A stretch of 40,431 nt of DNA from DASWFI01 sp036394315 (GCA_036394315.1 DASWFI010000093.1:1-40431); one strand, 5' to 3'. Numbered from the stretch's first letter, positions 5,917-14,294 are shown. The notes: a model not told the origin generated them from the letters alone. Translations and numbers: made by a program.

Positions 5917-7452
5917 ATGATCCACCACTTGGAACAAGACAAAGTTAAAGAAACCATTAAAAACGCGGTCAACGCCTTAGTCGACTACGTCAAAGTTACG
6001 TTCGGCCCCTCCGGTTTTAAAGTCATCCTACCCCCCGAGTTTGCGGCCAAACCGCAAGCTTTGGACGACGGCGTAGCAATTGCCAAGAAGTTTACCCTAG
6101 AAAATGAACACGAAAACGCCGTGATTGAGTTAATTAAGCAGGTCGCGATTAAGACTAATGATCGAGTTGGCGACGGCACTACGGGCTCGTTAATCATGCT
6201 TCAGGCGATTTTGAATGAAGTCGACGCTTTGGGCGCGATTAATCCTCGTTTAGTCGTCTCAGAATTAAAAAAAGCCGCGGCTGAAGCCAAAGATAAGCTC
6301 ATTCTAGCTTCTAAAAAGGTCAAAACTTTGGAAGATTTACAGAAAGTTGCCCAGATTTCGATTGATAATGCCCAGATTTCCAAGATCATCGCCGAACTTG
6401 TCCATAAGATCGGTCACGAAGGCGTGATTGCGGTCCAGGAATCGCAGACTATGGAAACGACCCACGAACACGTTGACGGATTTGAATTTGAAAAAGGCTA
6501 TGTTGCCCCATTTATGGTCACCAATCCCGAACGAATGGAAGCTGAGTTCAGTAACGCCAAGATTTTTATTACCGATTACCGGCTGACCACGGCTATCGAT
6601 ATGGTGCAGATCCTAGAAAAACTGGTGAAAGAAGGTGTGACTCAGTGCGTATTTGTTGCCGAAGCCATTGAAAGCGACGCTTTAACCACGTTACTTGCTA
6701 ATCGCCAACGCGGTGTTTTCTACCCAATTGCCGTAAATGTTCCTGGTTATGACGATAAGGACGACTTTTTAAACGACCTGGCTGTGGTTACAGGCGGACA
6801 GGTCTTATCCAGGTCAAAAGACATCCGGATTGAGGATTTTGACATCAAGATGCTGGGTAAAGCCGATAAAATAGTTTCCAAAGCCGATTCAACCTTGATA
6901 ATCGGCGGTAAAGGCAAGAAAAGCGAAATCAATAAGGTTGCCGCTGGGATTAAAGTCTTAATGGAAAACGCTTTAGGGTATAAATTGGATAGATTACAGA
7001 GACGTTATGGTCGGTTAATGAACGGTATTGCGGTCATTCGAGTCGGCGCGCCGACGGAACAAGAGATGCACGCTCTTCGTTACAAGGTTGAAGACGCAAC
7101 TAATGCCGTGAAAGTTGCGGCTGAATCGGGCATAGTCTGCGGTGGCGGGCTATCCTTGGCGCGTTTAAAAACTAAATCCAACCTTTTAAACAAAGCCCTC
7201 ATGGCTCCATATATGCAATTATTGGAAAATAGTAACGTTTCTGCCCCTGATTTGAAAAAAGACGAAGCTTTAAACATCGTTACAGGCGAGATTGGCGACT
7301 TCTTGAAGGTTGGGGTGGTTGATCCGACCGCAGTTTTGATCGCTCAAATCGAATCCGCCGTGTCTATGGCGTGTGAACTAATTTTAATCCGTGGGATTTT
7401 GGCAGATTGCAAAGAGAAGCAGTACGTTGAAATGGCTCCAAGGCCTTACTAA
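5917..7452 (+). CDS. groEL: GroEL-like chaperonin (Hsp60)
   Basis: The 511-residue product matches GroEL along its length. The ATP-site motifs are present: VTFGPSG at about 27-33, the DGV aspartate at 51, GDGTT at 85-89, the catalytic-type aspartate in VEDATNAV at 393, and GGG at 409-411. The apical domain runs from about 190 to 370 and includes the RGVFYPIAV..PGYDD block. It is about 37 residues shorter than E. coli GroEL: the C-terminal equatorial part is trimmed and the GGM tail is absent. It should form an ATP-driven folding ring for phage proteins such as the capsid. The groES gene follows two bases later. It is diverged from typical bacterial copies. Confidence 0.96.
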   Translation: MIHHLEQDKVKETIKNAVNALVDYVKVTFGPSGFKVILPPEFAAKPQALDDGVAIAKKFTLENEHENAVIELIKQVAIKTNDRVGDGTTGSLIMLQAILNEVDALGAINPRLVVSELKKAAAEAKDKLILASKKVKTLEDLQKVAQISIDNAQISKIIAELVHKIGHEGVIAVQESQTMETTHEHVDGFEFEKGYVAPFMVTNPERMEAEFSNAKIFITDYRLTTAIDMVQILEKLVKEGVTQCVFVAEAIESDALTTLLANRQRGVFYPIAVNVPGYDDKDDFLNDLAVVTGGQVLSRSKDIRIEDFDIKMLGKADKIVSKADSTLIIGGKGKKSEINKVAAGIKVLMENALGYKLDRLQRRYGRLMNGIAVIRVGAPTEQEMHALRYKVEDATNAVKVAAESGIVCGGGLSLARLKTKSNLLNKALMAPYMQLLENSNVSAPDLKKDEALNIVTGEIGDFLKVGVVDPTAVLIAQIESAVSMACELILIRGILADCKEKQYVEMAPRPY

Positions 7453-7453
7453 T

Positions 7454-7738
7454 ATGCTTAAAATAATTCCCAATTCATCGCGGGTTCTTGTTAAACAAAT
7501 CGAAACTGAACAGCACAAAACAGCTTCCGGTATTATCATGCCCAATACTTCTGATCGAGAGGAAAAAACCCAAGGAAAAGTATTAGCTGTTGGTGAGGAT
7601 TTCAAAGATAAGTATAAAAAAGATGAAATAGTTTTTTACGGTCGTTATGCAGGGGAAAAGCTTAAAATCATGGAAAAAGATAAGGAAACCGAATATGTGT
7701 TATTGGAAGATGAGGAGATACTTGGATGGATAAAATAA
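7454..7738 (+). CDS. groES: GroES co-chaperonin (Hsp10)
   Basis: The 94-residue product starts MLKIIPNSSRVLVKQIETEQ. The mobile-loop region KTASGIIMP is present, then EKTQGKVLAVGEDF, then KDEIVFYGRYAGEKLKI, and YVLLEDEEILGWIK at the end. These are the conserved blocks of the GroES barrel, at normal length. I use ATG 7454; an earlier in-frame start would lie inside groEL. It should cap the GroEL ring encoded upstream. Having both chaperonin subunits suggests the pair works independently of the host's. Confidence 0.95.
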   Translation: MLKIIPNSSRVLVKQIETEQHKTASGIIMPNTSDREEKTQGKVLAVGEDFKDKYKKDEIVFYGRYAGEKLKIMEKDKETEYVLLEDEEILGWIK

Positions 7739-7742
7739 CTTT

Positions 7743-8021
7743 ATGAAGAAATATATTCCCAAATGGTGGAAAAAATTACGGTTCGAGGATGATATCAAGC
7801 ATAAACCAGAAGAGGTAAAGTATTGGACGAATTGGGTTAATAATGAATTTAATAAATTACATAAAAAATATAACGAATTTGACGAAATAGAATTGAAAAT
7901 GTTTGTACTAAAAAATCCGGATAATTTTTATAATCCAAAAAAGAAGAGAATAGACTTTGATAAAGCATATCAATTTTGGCAAATAGTAAGTAAGGTGGGA
8001 AGAATTATTAAAAAGAAATGA
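7743..8021 (+). CDS. Hypothetical basic protein, 92 aa
   Basis: The product begins MKKYIPKWWKKLRFEDDIKH and is rich in Lys, Trp, Tyr and Asn, with a helical middle (EVKYWTNWVNNEFNKLHKKY). No conserved motif is known to me. Its base composition is more AT-rich than the chaperonin genes just upstream. Its TGA overlaps the next ATG. Confidence 0.6.
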   Translation: MKKYIPKWWKKLRFEDDIKHKPEEVKYWTNWVNNEFNKLHKKYNEFDEIELKMFVLKNPDNFYNPKKKRIDFDKAYQFWQIVSKVGRIIKKK

Positions 8022-8389
8022 TTGATTACGCCAAATGTAAAAGTAATCTACCACACGACATGACTAATCTTGCCGACTTTGTTAATGCCCAGTACAAGCA
8101 GTGCGTTAAATGCGGTTATAAGCACAAGTTTAACAAGGACTCGAAAGGTAGAATTGACAATTTAGATTACCTGAATGTCTGCATTGCCGAAACCTGTCAA
8201 CCTACCGGACGGACGAAAGCTGTTTATCATAAAGTTTACCATCCGCAGTTAACAGTAATTCGTATTTGTTTATCGAATAGTTGTAATGGAAAAAATTTCT
8301 GTATTCATAAAGTTGGTGCTAGAACAGAACTACGCATAGATAACCGAATTAAAGGGTCAAATGGTATGACTCAATGGGACGCTGGATAA
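8018..8389 (+). CDS. Hypothetical zinc-ribbon-like protein, 123 aa
   Basis: The product has CVKCGYKHKFNKDSKGRID, a CxxC knuckle, at about residues 30-50. It contains the phrase IDNLDYLNVCIAETCQPTGRT and later CLSNSCNGKNFC. Several Cys/His suggest metal binding. The CGYKHKFNKDSKGRID segment recalls a zinc-ribbon piece seen in other phage small proteins. Its stop overlaps the ATG of the following HNH gene as TAATG. Function unknown. Confidence 0.6.
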   Translation: MIDYAKCKSNLPHDMTNLADFVNAQYKQCVKCGYKHKFNKDSKGRIDNLDYLNVCIAETCQPTGRTKAVYHKVYHPQLTVIRICLSNSCNGKNFCIHKVGARTELRIDNRIKGSNGMTQWDAG

Positions 8390-8853
8390 TGAAATATATT
8401 GAATTAACTCAAGGTAAACAAGCTATTGTGGATGATGTGGATTTTGAATTGGTTAATAAACACAAGTGGTATTGTATGGGATTAGGTTATGCAATGCGAT
8501 TTGATTATTCAGAAAGAATTAAAAAGGCAATTTATTTACATAGAATAATAAGTAATTGCCCAAAAGGATTAAACGTTGACCATATCAATCATAACAAACT
8601 TGATAATCGTCGAGAGAATTTAAGAATTGTAACTAAATCTCAAAATGGCATGAACCAAAATAAACAAAAGAGACAATTAACTTCAGATTATAAAGGCGTT
8701 TGCTGGAATAAAACATTAAAATATTGGGTAATGCAATGTAAATTACAGGGTAAGGTATTTTGTACCTATCATAAAACTGAATTAGAAGCGGCAAAAGCCT
8801 ATGATTTAAAGGCAAAAGAATTATTTGGTGAGTATTCATTAACTAACCTATAA
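8389..8853 (+). CDS. HNH homing endonuclease with AP2 domain
   Basis: The start at 8389 (MKYIELTQGKQAIVDD) is chosen because the related gene at 24766 begins the same way and because it forms a TAATG overlap; an in-frame ATG at 8374 is less likely. The 154-residue protein has an HNH core (IYLHRIISNCPKGLNVDHIN, then NKLDNRRENLRIVT) at about 45-85. A C-terminal AP2-type DNA-binding domain follows (SDYKGVCWNKTLKYWVMQC ... AAKAYDLKAKELFGEYS). It is a free-standing mobile gene placed just upstream of the terminase genes. Confidence 0.92.
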   Translation: MKYIELTQGKQAIVDDVDFELVNKHKWYCMGLGYAMRFDYSERIKKAIYLHRIISNCPKGLNVDHINHNKLDNRRENLRIVTKSQNGMNQNKQKRQLTSDYKGVCWNKTLKYWVMQCKLQGKVFCTYHKTELEAAKAYDLKAKELFGEYSLTNL

Positions 8854-8996
8854 TGAACAGTTATAAAGTCCAAATTAAACTACAAGATGAAATAGTCGGC
8901 CAAGTCGAAATCCAGGCCTTAGAACCGGAACGAGCGATTGAAATGGTCGCTGATTTAATTAAAATAGAGGTATTAAAAGATGTCGACACTAAATGA
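8853..8996 (+). CDS. Small hypothetical protein, 47 aa
   Basis: The frame starts in a TAATG overlap with the HNH stop. The product (MNSYKVQIKLQDEIVGQVEI ... LEPERAIEMVADLIKIEVLK) reads like a compact beta-beta-alpha unit typical of phage proteins. The next frame starts inside it. No named family. Confidence 0.55.
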   Translation: MNSYKVQIKLQDEIVGQVEIQALEPERAIEMVADLIKIEVLKDVDTK

Positions 8997-9156
8997 AAAA
9001 GATCTTTGGATCTACCAAAAACTCCAAAGAGAATGTGATTGTAATACATTAGATAGTAGAATCCATGCTGCAACTTGTAAAAGTGTGGATACTACCGGCT
9101 TTTGGTATGATATTAAGTTTTGGATACTAAAAAAGTATGGCCAATGGTTTAACTGA
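8980..9156 (+). CDS. Small hypothetical protein, 58 aa
   Basis: The ATG at 8980 follows GGTATTAAAAG. The product has CDCNTLDSRIHAATC, a Cys/His cluster, then a hydrophobic aromatic tail (GFWYDIKFWILKKYGQWFN). It overlaps the terminase small subunit start by 20 bases. Real but uncharacterised, or possibly not translated. Confidence 0.45.
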   Translation: MSTLNEKDLWIYQKLQRECDCNTLDSRIHAATCKSVDTTGFWYDIKFWILKKYGQWFN

Positions 9157-9610
9157 TGAAGAAAAAAAATTTGTTAAGAATGTAGTAAAAACTGGTAATG
9201 CTACTCAATCGGTTATTAAGGCATTTCCCAATATTACAGATAAAAATTATGCTGGTGTAAAAGGTCACGAGTTGCTAAGAAAACCTAAGATAATCAAGGT
9301 TGTTAAGTCAATTGCGGAACGAATACCAGATGAGGAATTATTACAAGTTCACAAAGAAGGATTACATGCAATGAAGGTTCACGGTTCAATGACTGAGCCC
9401 GATAGGATTGTTGATGATTATCCGACCAGACACAAATATTTAGATACAGCTTATAAGTTAAAAGGCAGTTACGCGCCGGAAAAGACTATCAATCTTGAAG
9501 TTAAAACCAATATAAAAGACCTTGAGAAGTATCAAGATCTAGCGAGGAAGTATGAAGCTGAGTTATTAAAGACGATACAAGAGAAACCAGTGACCGAGAC
9601 TCCCCTTTAA
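9137..9610 (+). CDS. Terminase small subunit (putative)
   Basis: The 157-residue protein has an N-terminal helix-turn-helix-like part (LTDEEKKFVKNVVKTGNATQ followed by SVIKAFP). It continues with GHELLRKPKIIKVVKSI, a layout common in TerS proteins, and a helical C-terminal half. It lies immediately upstream of the large terminase, the usual position. TerS binds the packaging site and hands DNA to the large subunit. No Shine-Dalgarno is visible before its ATG; it may be reached by coupling from the overlapping small frame. Confidence 0.75.
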   Translation: MANGLTDEEKKFVKNVVKTGNATQSVIKAFPNITDKNYAGVKGHELLRKPKIIKVVKSIAERIPDEELLQVHKEGLHAMKVHGSMTEPDRIVDDYPTRHKYLDTAYKLKGSYAPEKTINLEVKTNIKDLEKYQDLARKYEAELLKTIQEKPVTETPL

Positions 9611-9630
9611 TTGTATTATGAAAATATTAG

Positions 9631-11232
9631 ATGTCAAATCTACCAAGACTTGAAGATATTTCGATCCACGCCTGGATTCAGGAATACCAGATAAAGACAG
9701 AATCCGGCATATCATTGGATTTTAAAGATCATCCGTTTATGTTCGATGTCTACCGAGATTTCAGACCGAAACAAGTGATTATGAAAGCGGCACAAATCAC
9801 GGCCACGACCTGTCATATCATCAAATCATTTTTCGTAGTTAAGAAGCTGGGACTGAATACGATCTACCTGTTACCCACAGAAGATGATATTCAAAAGATG
9901 GTCGGATCAAAGGTCAATCCAATCATCCAACAGAATCCGGTTTTACAGGAGTACACTAGAGATAAGGATACAATTGAGCAAAAGCAAATAGGCGAACATT
10001 TTATACATTTTAAAGGAACATGGTCGGAAAAAGCTGCGATCATGGTCTCATCAGACTTAAACATTTATGACGAAGTCGACGCCTCTAATCAACGAGTTAT
10101 TGAGCAATATAGCACTCGGTTACAACATTCTCCATATAAGTGGGAGTGGTATTTCTCGCATCCAAGTGCTGAAGGGTCAGGGGTGGACAAATATTGGCAA
10201 AGAAGCGATCAAAAACACTGGTTTATTAGATGTTCAGCTTGTAATGAATGGCAATTTATTCAGTGGCCAAATAGCGTGGATACCACTCGCTCATGCTTCC
10301 AATGTACGAAGTGTCACAAAGAACTTACGGACGAAACGAGGCGCAAAGGCAAATGGGTAGCTAAATACCCTGGCCGTGAGTTTTCCGGCTACTGGATACC
10401 GCTTTTAATTTGTCCTTGGGTATCAGCGAAAGAGATAATCGGTTACTTTAACAACAAATCCGAAGAGTATTTTTATAATAAGGTTTTAGGATTACCCTAT
10501 GTCGGCACGGATAACAAGCTGACTAAAGTCAATTTGATGAAAAATCTAACGACTGAGATTATCACATCGGAAGTTACGGAACGCGTTATCTTAGGCGTTG
10601 ATACCGGATTAAAATTGGATTATGTCATTTGGGGTGAAAAGGGTTTATTCTTTAATGGCGAAGCGGAGAAATACGACGAGTTGGATGCGTTAATGAAACG
10701 CTGGAAAAAGATGATCGCATTTGTGGATATTGGCGGGGATTTAATCGGATCGAGGGACTTTCAGAACCGCTGGCGAGGTCGGGTTTTTCTTGTTAATTTA
10801 GGCGGAGCCAAAGCAAACTCTGATGAGCCGGTATGGAATGAGGATGAAAACATCGTTGGGATTGATCGGAATAAGTATATTCAGTTAGTCGTTAGCGAGT
10901 TTAGTAAGGGCCGGATATCCTTGCAAGGCACGGAAAATGATTGGTATGACTACTGGTTGGACTGGAATAACCTAACCAGAATTAAAGAGCTTGATAACAA
11001 TACCGGCGAGTTTAAAGGTTTTAAATGGATCAGATCAGGGCGGGATCATAAGGCTTTGGCTACTGTTATTGCCCGTGTGGGTTGGACGAGATTTGGCGGA
11101 TCAATGAAAATAGTCAACACGGATACGATCAAGATTCCGCAAAGTTATGCTTTAAACCCGACAGAGACCGTAGAATTTAATCCAAAGACCTTTTTTAAGT
11201 ACGAGGATACCGACGATTGGAGGCGCGTATGA
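9631..11232 (+). CDS. terL: Terminase large subunit (GpA-type)
   Basis: The 533-residue packaging motor has an atypical Walker A region (KAAQITATTCHIIK, about 52-65) and Walker B YDEVDAS at 146-152. A zinc finger with Cys 201, 204, 222, 225 and 228 separates the ATPase and nuclease halves, as in GpA-like terminases. Nuclease acidic residues are Asp 324 (LGVDTGLKLDY), Asp 366 (AFVDIGGD) and Asp 472 in SGRDHKAL. It powers DNA packaging through the portal and cuts the DNA. The C-terminus is complete and its stop overlaps the next ATG. Confidence 0.93.
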   Translation: MSNLPRLEDISIHAWIQEYQIKTESGISLDFKDHPFMFDVYRDFRPKQVIMKAAQITATTCHIIKSFFVVKKLGLNTIYLLPTEDDIQKMVGSKVNPIIQQNPVLQEYTRDKDTIEQKQIGEHFIHFKGTWSEKAAIMVSSDLNIYDEVDASNQRVIEQYSTRLQHSPYKWEWYFSHPSAEGSGVDKYWQRSDQKHWFIRCSACNEWQFIQWPNSVDTTRSCFQCTKCHKELTDETRRKGKWVAKYPGREFSGYWIPLLICPWVSAKEIIGYFNNKSEEYFYNKVLGLPYVGTDNKLTKVNLMKNLTTEIITSEVTERVILGVDTGLKLDYVIWGEKGLFFNGEAEKYDELDALMKRWKKMIAFVDIGGDLIGSRDFQNRWRGRVFLVNLGGAKANSDEPVWNEDENIVGIDRNKYIQLVVSEFSKGRISLQGTENDWYDYWLDWNNLTRIKELDNNTGEFKGFKWIRSGRDHKALATVIARVGWTRFGGSMKIVNTDTIKIPQSYALNPTETVEFNPKTFFKYEDTDDWRRV

Positions 11233-11450
11233 CCACGATAGAACTCTCTGACCAAGAGGCCGAACATTTTAAACGTTTCCGGTTATGGCAGCAGGATTTT
11301 GATACTTGGCATAAGAACTGGTTGGAAGTTATTGAGTTTTCTAAGAAATTAGACTATGGATCAGTGACTTTAACTATTCAAGACGGCTTGCCGGTGAAGC
11401 TGACTAACCCGATGCAGCAGATTATTATCGGTTTGCATTTGACAAAATAA
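11229..11450 (+). CDS. Hypothetical protein after terminase, 73 aa
   Basis: The start is ATG 11229, which overlaps the terminase TGA; a TTG at 11217 is possible. The product contains SDQEAEHFKRFRLWQQDFDTWHKNWLEVIEF and then a short beta-like segment (GSVTLTIQDGLPVKLTNPMQQIIIG). Small genes in this position are common between terminase and portal. The 3' end carries the -35 box of the promoter at 11439. Confidence 0.65.
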   Translation: MTTIELSDQEAEHFKRFRLWQQDFDTWHKNWLEVIEFSKKLDYGSVTLTIQDGLPVKLTNPMQQIIIGLHLTK

Positions 11451-11467
11451 GTTTTTAAGAATATAAT
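11439..11467 (+). promoter_or_regulatory. Consensus sigma70 promoter
   Basis: TTGACA (11439-11444), 17 bp, TATAAT (11462-11467): both boxes and the spacing are perfect consensus. Transcription would begin near 11474. The -35 lies inside the end of the preceding gene. It is the strongest promoter seen in the window and is placed to drive either the short RNA described next or, by read-through, the virion genes. Confidence 0.85.
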
Positions 11468-11473
11468 CTAATT

Positions 11474-11545
11474 AAGTTTTGTGTATAAGTTGCTTGAGGA
11501 GAACATCTCCAGAGCTACAGCCCTATTGGGCCGTGGCTCTTTTTG
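11474..11545 (+). ncRNA. Candidate short structured RNA (about 70 nt) or attenuated leader
   Basis: Between the consensus promoter and the terminator there is no convincing coding frame. The transcript would contain a small hairpin, GGAGA-ACA-TCTCC (11498-11510), directly followed by the terminator hairpin. It could be a stable small RNA made by the phage, or the late-operon leader in which read-through is controlled. Expression is not shown by sequence. Confidence 0.5.
11511..11545 (+). terminator. Intrinsic terminator
   Basis: AGAGCTACAGCCC (11511-11523) pairs with GGGCCGTGGCTCT (11528-11540) through 13 positions, with one G-U pair and one mismatch. The loop is TATT and five T's run from 11540 to 11544. 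This is a standard rho-independent terminator, about 40-70 nt downstream of the expected start site. Confidence 0.85.
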
Positions 11546-11610
11546 TCTTTTAACCCTTTTTCCACTTATGGAAGGCAACCCGTGAAGAGCGGGTTTAAGG
11601 ACATAAATAT

Positions 11611-13497
11611 TTGGCAGATATCACCAGTAGATTAGCGGGATTCTTCTCGCTTTCGAAAGATTTAAACAAGATCAAGGGTAAAGGGATGGAACAAGGCGAA
11701 GGCGTTGTTGGTGATCCAATCCCTGAGCTAGCTTTAAGTATGGATGATGAGGAACTACGTTCTTTAACAGCCAAATGGAAAGCTAAATGGTTTAATAGTC
11801 CGTTGAAGGGTGAATTGGAAAAGAAGCAAAAAGAGAACGAAAGGTATTGGTTAGGCAAACAATCGGAAGATGAAGGCTCCCGCCCCTTAGTCGACAATTT
11901 GATCTTTAACAGTTTAGAAGAAGCCCTGCCTGTGGCGACTAAGCAGAATCCCGAACCGTCAGTTGCGACAGATGATTCGGAAGAAGGCCGGAAAATTGCG
12001 TCTACGACCAAGAAGATGCTGATTTATTTGGCAGACAAGCTGGCCTTGCGCTTAAAACTTAAGCGAGCAGCCAGACATTGGGCGATATATCATTTGGGAA
12101 TGATAAAAATTTCTTGGAGCATGGTTGAGGATGAAATGATCTTGCAGGTCGTTAGGCCCCAGAAATTGATTTTGGACCCCGACGGAACGATTGATGAAAC
12201 CCTTTGGTATGACGGAGAATTTATCGGCGAGTATAGGCAAGATAAGGCTTCGGATTTAAAGAAACGTTTCCCGAAGAAATCGGCGTATATTGACCAGCAA
12301 ACCGATAAGATGGGCGGGACGTTGCTTCGATACATCGAATGGTGGACAGATGAGTATGTTTGCTGGGAGATGGACAACGAGATCTTGGGCAAGATTAAGA
12401 ATCCTCATTTCCGGTATGAAGCCAAAGATACTCAAACAACCGATCAATTCGGCCAGCAACAGACCAATTCGATTCCGCCACGCAACCATTTCAAGGTTCC
12501 TAAGATGCCATATATTCCTTTGTCAATCTTTAACTTAGGAACAAAGCCGTTTGATGACACTTCATTGATTGAACAAAACTTACCTTTACAGGATTTGGTT
12601 AACAAGCGTTATCGCCAGATTGATAAAAACGCCGATAATATGAACGGCGGCATGGTCTTCTCGCTTGATAACTTAACGACTGAACAAGCCAAACAAGCTT
12701 CTACAGCTCTTAGAAAAGGCGGCGCAATCGGCGTACCAGGGGATGTCAGACGGGCGTTTATCCAAACTCACGGCGAACCACTACCAGCCCAGGTTTTTGA
12801 ACACTTATCCGATGCTAGAAATGAACTAAAGAACATCTTTGGCACCAGAGGCTTTGGAGCTGGGGGCCTAGCAGGACAAAAGACCGTCCGCGGCATGGCT
12901 ATGCTCTCGCAAGCTGATTCTATCCGTATTGGCGGGGAAATCTCTGATACCTTAGAACAGTTTGCCGATCGGATTTTCAATTGGATGACCCAGATGATTT
13001 ACGTTTATTGGGATACGGCACATGACGGTGCTGTAGTCGGCCAAGCTAAAGCTTTTGAATACGTCAGCCTGTCTAACGCCCAGTTAGATAGAAAAGTCAC
13101 TGTTTCAGTCAAAGAAGGTTCCTTAATTCCTAAAGACGAGATGAGCCAAGCTAAACAAGCCCAAGAACTGGCTTCCGCCGGATTAATGGACCCGATTACT
13201 CTTTATTCTTACCTGGACTATCCAAACCCCAAAGAAATGGCGATGAACTTACTGCTTTGGAAAACCAATCCTATGTCTTTGTTCCCTGAAATGCAAGGGC
13301 AAGGCGGACAAGGACAACCTCAAGGACAACAGCACCCAGAACAAGGCGGATCACCTGGCCAATTGCCTCAAGAAGCTCCCCCTCCAGGCCAACCGCCCAC
13401 TGGACCGTCAGGAATGCCGCCAATGCCACAAGGATTGCCAGCCGGAGCCCCAACGCCCTCCATTTCACCCATGACATCTCATACACCTAATATCTAA
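11611..13497 (+). CDS. Portal protein
   Basis: The 628-residue protein starts at TTG 11611 after a TTTAAGGAC ribosome site. The N-terminal 60 residues are acidic and helical. The core (about 65-520) has features typical of podovirus-type portals: RPLVDNLIFNSLEEALPVAT, LKRAARHWAIYHLGMIKI, RPQKLILDPDG, PLSIFNLG and the stem/wing stretch LQDLVNKRYRQIDKNADNMNGG. The tail after residue 540 is Gln/Gly/Pro-rich and probably disordered. It would form the dodecameric ring at the capsid vertex, docking the terminase during packaging. The position between terminase and scaffold supports the call. Confidence 0.88.
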   Translation: MADITSRLAGFFSLSKDLNKIKGKGMEQGEGVVGDPIPELALSMDDEELRSLTAKWKAKWFNSPLKGELEKKQKENERYWLGKQSEDEGSRPLVDNLIFNSLEEALPVATKQNPEPSVATDDSEEGRKIASTTKKMLIYLADKLALRLKLKRAARHWAIYHLGMIKISWSMVEDEMILQVVRPQKLILDPDGTIDETLWYDGEFIGEYRQDKASDLKKRFPKKSAYIDQQTDKMGGTLLRYIEWWTDEYVCWEMDNEILGKIKNPHFRYEAKDTQTTDQFGQQQTNSIPPRNHFKVPKMPYIPLSIFNLGTKPFDDTSLIEQNLPLQDLVNKRYRQIDKNADNMNGGMVFSLDNLTTEQAKQASTALRKGGAIGVPGDVRRAFIQTHGEPLPAQVFEHLSDARNELKNIFGTRGFGAGGLAGQKTVRGMAMLSQADSIRIGGEISDTLEQFADRIFNWMTQMIYVYWDTAHDGAVVGQAKAFEYVSLSNAQLDRKVTVSVKEGSLIPKDEMSQAKQAQELASAGLMDPITLYSYLDYPNPKEMAMNLLLWKTNPMSLFPEMQGQGGQGQPQGQQHPEQGGSPGQLPQEAPPPGQPPTGPSGMPPMPQGLPAGAPTPSISPMTSHTPNI

Positions 13498-13500
13498 TTT

Positions 13501-13755
13501 ATGAATCCAATCAACATGCGGCCGATGCCGCCACAACAGCCAAGCCAACAGCCGCAGGCTCCACAACCTCATCCCTTGATTCAAGGCCAACAGATGGCCT
13601 CTCAATTGCCACCAACGCAACACAGTGATGCGGTACATGGACTTTTGGGACATGCAATTCCGATCTTTCATCAAATTATGGCCATTAAAAAAGCCTTAGG
13701 GACAAAAAGTAATGCCGGAAACAAGAATAATCCCAACGGCATCCAAGGATTCTAG
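13501..13755 (+). CDS. Pro/Gln-rich protein, 84 aa
   Basis: The first half is almost only Pro, Gln and Met (MRPMPPQQPSQQPQAPQPHP), followed by a short hydrophobic helix (GLLGHAIPIFHQIMAIKKAL) and an Asn/Gly tail. The composition echoes the portal C-terminus just upstream, so it may have arisen from it or bind alongside it. Function unknown; a minor virion protein is possible. Confidence 0.6.
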   Translation: MNPINMRPMPPQQPSQQPQAPQPHPLIQGQQMASQLPPTQHSDAVHGLLGHAIPIFHQIMAIKKALGTKSNAGNKNNPNGIQGF

Positions 13756-13758
13756 TAT

Positions 13759-14028
13759 ATGTCCGATCCAATGGGTCACCAGCACGAAACTAAGCCCGTA
13801 ACCGCTAGTGACAAAATTATGAGCAAACGTCATTTAAATCATCGGGCGGAAGTAGATTCTATGAAAGGTATACCAAAACTCTTAAAATCAGCGCAATATA
13901 ACCTGCCTCATGCCAAGGAGCATTTAAAAGCGGCTAAGGATGTCGCTAAAAAACTGAAGGATTCTAAACCGGATGTGGCCGATAAGGTTAAGAAACAAAT
14001 TAAAGCCATAAAGAAATCTATCAAATAA
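13759..14028 (+). CDS. Basic helical protein, 89 aa
   Basis: This Lys-rich protein (HLKAAKDVAKKLKDSKPDVA, then DKVKKQIKAIKKSIK) has a His-containing N-terminus. The charge and size suit a DNA-associated or capsid-internal protein. It lies between portal and scaffold with other small genes. No family recognised. Confidence 0.6.
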   Translation: MSDPMGHQHETKPVTASDKIMSKRHLNHRAEVDSMKGIPKLLKSAQYNLPHAKEHLKAAKDVAKKLKDSKPDVADKVKKQIKAIKKSIK

Positions 14029-14029
14029 T

Positions 14030-14170
14030 ATGGACAAACTAGTTCAAAAGATAATGAAAAAGGGTGAGCAGGTAGCTCCGGTTAAGTCTATAAAAGTTAA
14101 GTTCCAAAAGGTCGATCTAAGGGACAAGTTAGGTAAGCAGACATCTGCAATAAAAAAGAGTATGAAATGA
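14030..14170 (+). CDS. Small basic protein, 46 aa
   Basis: The ATG lies one base past the upstream stop. The product (MDKLVQKIMKKGEQVAPVKS ...) is Lys-rich and resembles the preceding protein in composition. Its TGA overlaps the next ATG. It was found by reading the short gap; unknown function. Confidence 0.5.
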   Translation: MDKLVQKIMKKGEQVAPVKSIKVKFQKVDLRDKLGKQTSAIKKSMK

Positions 14171-14280
14171 AACTAACTAAAGAACAAGAGAACGATTTAG
14201 AAGCCAATAATATCGGTGCCGCCATGATTCCGCCGGATAATTACGACGAAATCGTGACCGAGCGAATGAAGAAACCATAA
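14167..14280 (+). CDS. Microprotein, 37 aa
   Basis: The frame begins in an ATGA overlap and ends TAA at 14278-14280. The product starts MKLTKEQENDLEANNIGAAM and has IPPDNYDEIVTERMKKP. The position between portal and scaffold and the coupled start support translation. No family known. Confidence 0.5.
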   Translation: MKLTKEQENDLEANNIGAAMIPPDNYDEIVTERMKKP

Positions 14281-14294
14281 TTAATATAATTAAT

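Noticed and set aside
7391..7453. Longer N-terminus for GroES
   Set aside because: The added residues overlap groEL and are not found in GroES proteins; ATG 7454 gives the usual family start.
10067..10360. A 97 aa + strand ORF inside the terminase gene
   Set aside because: It is in a shifted frame over the zinc-finger region of the terminase, with no ribosome site. The terminase frame has clear motifs throughout.
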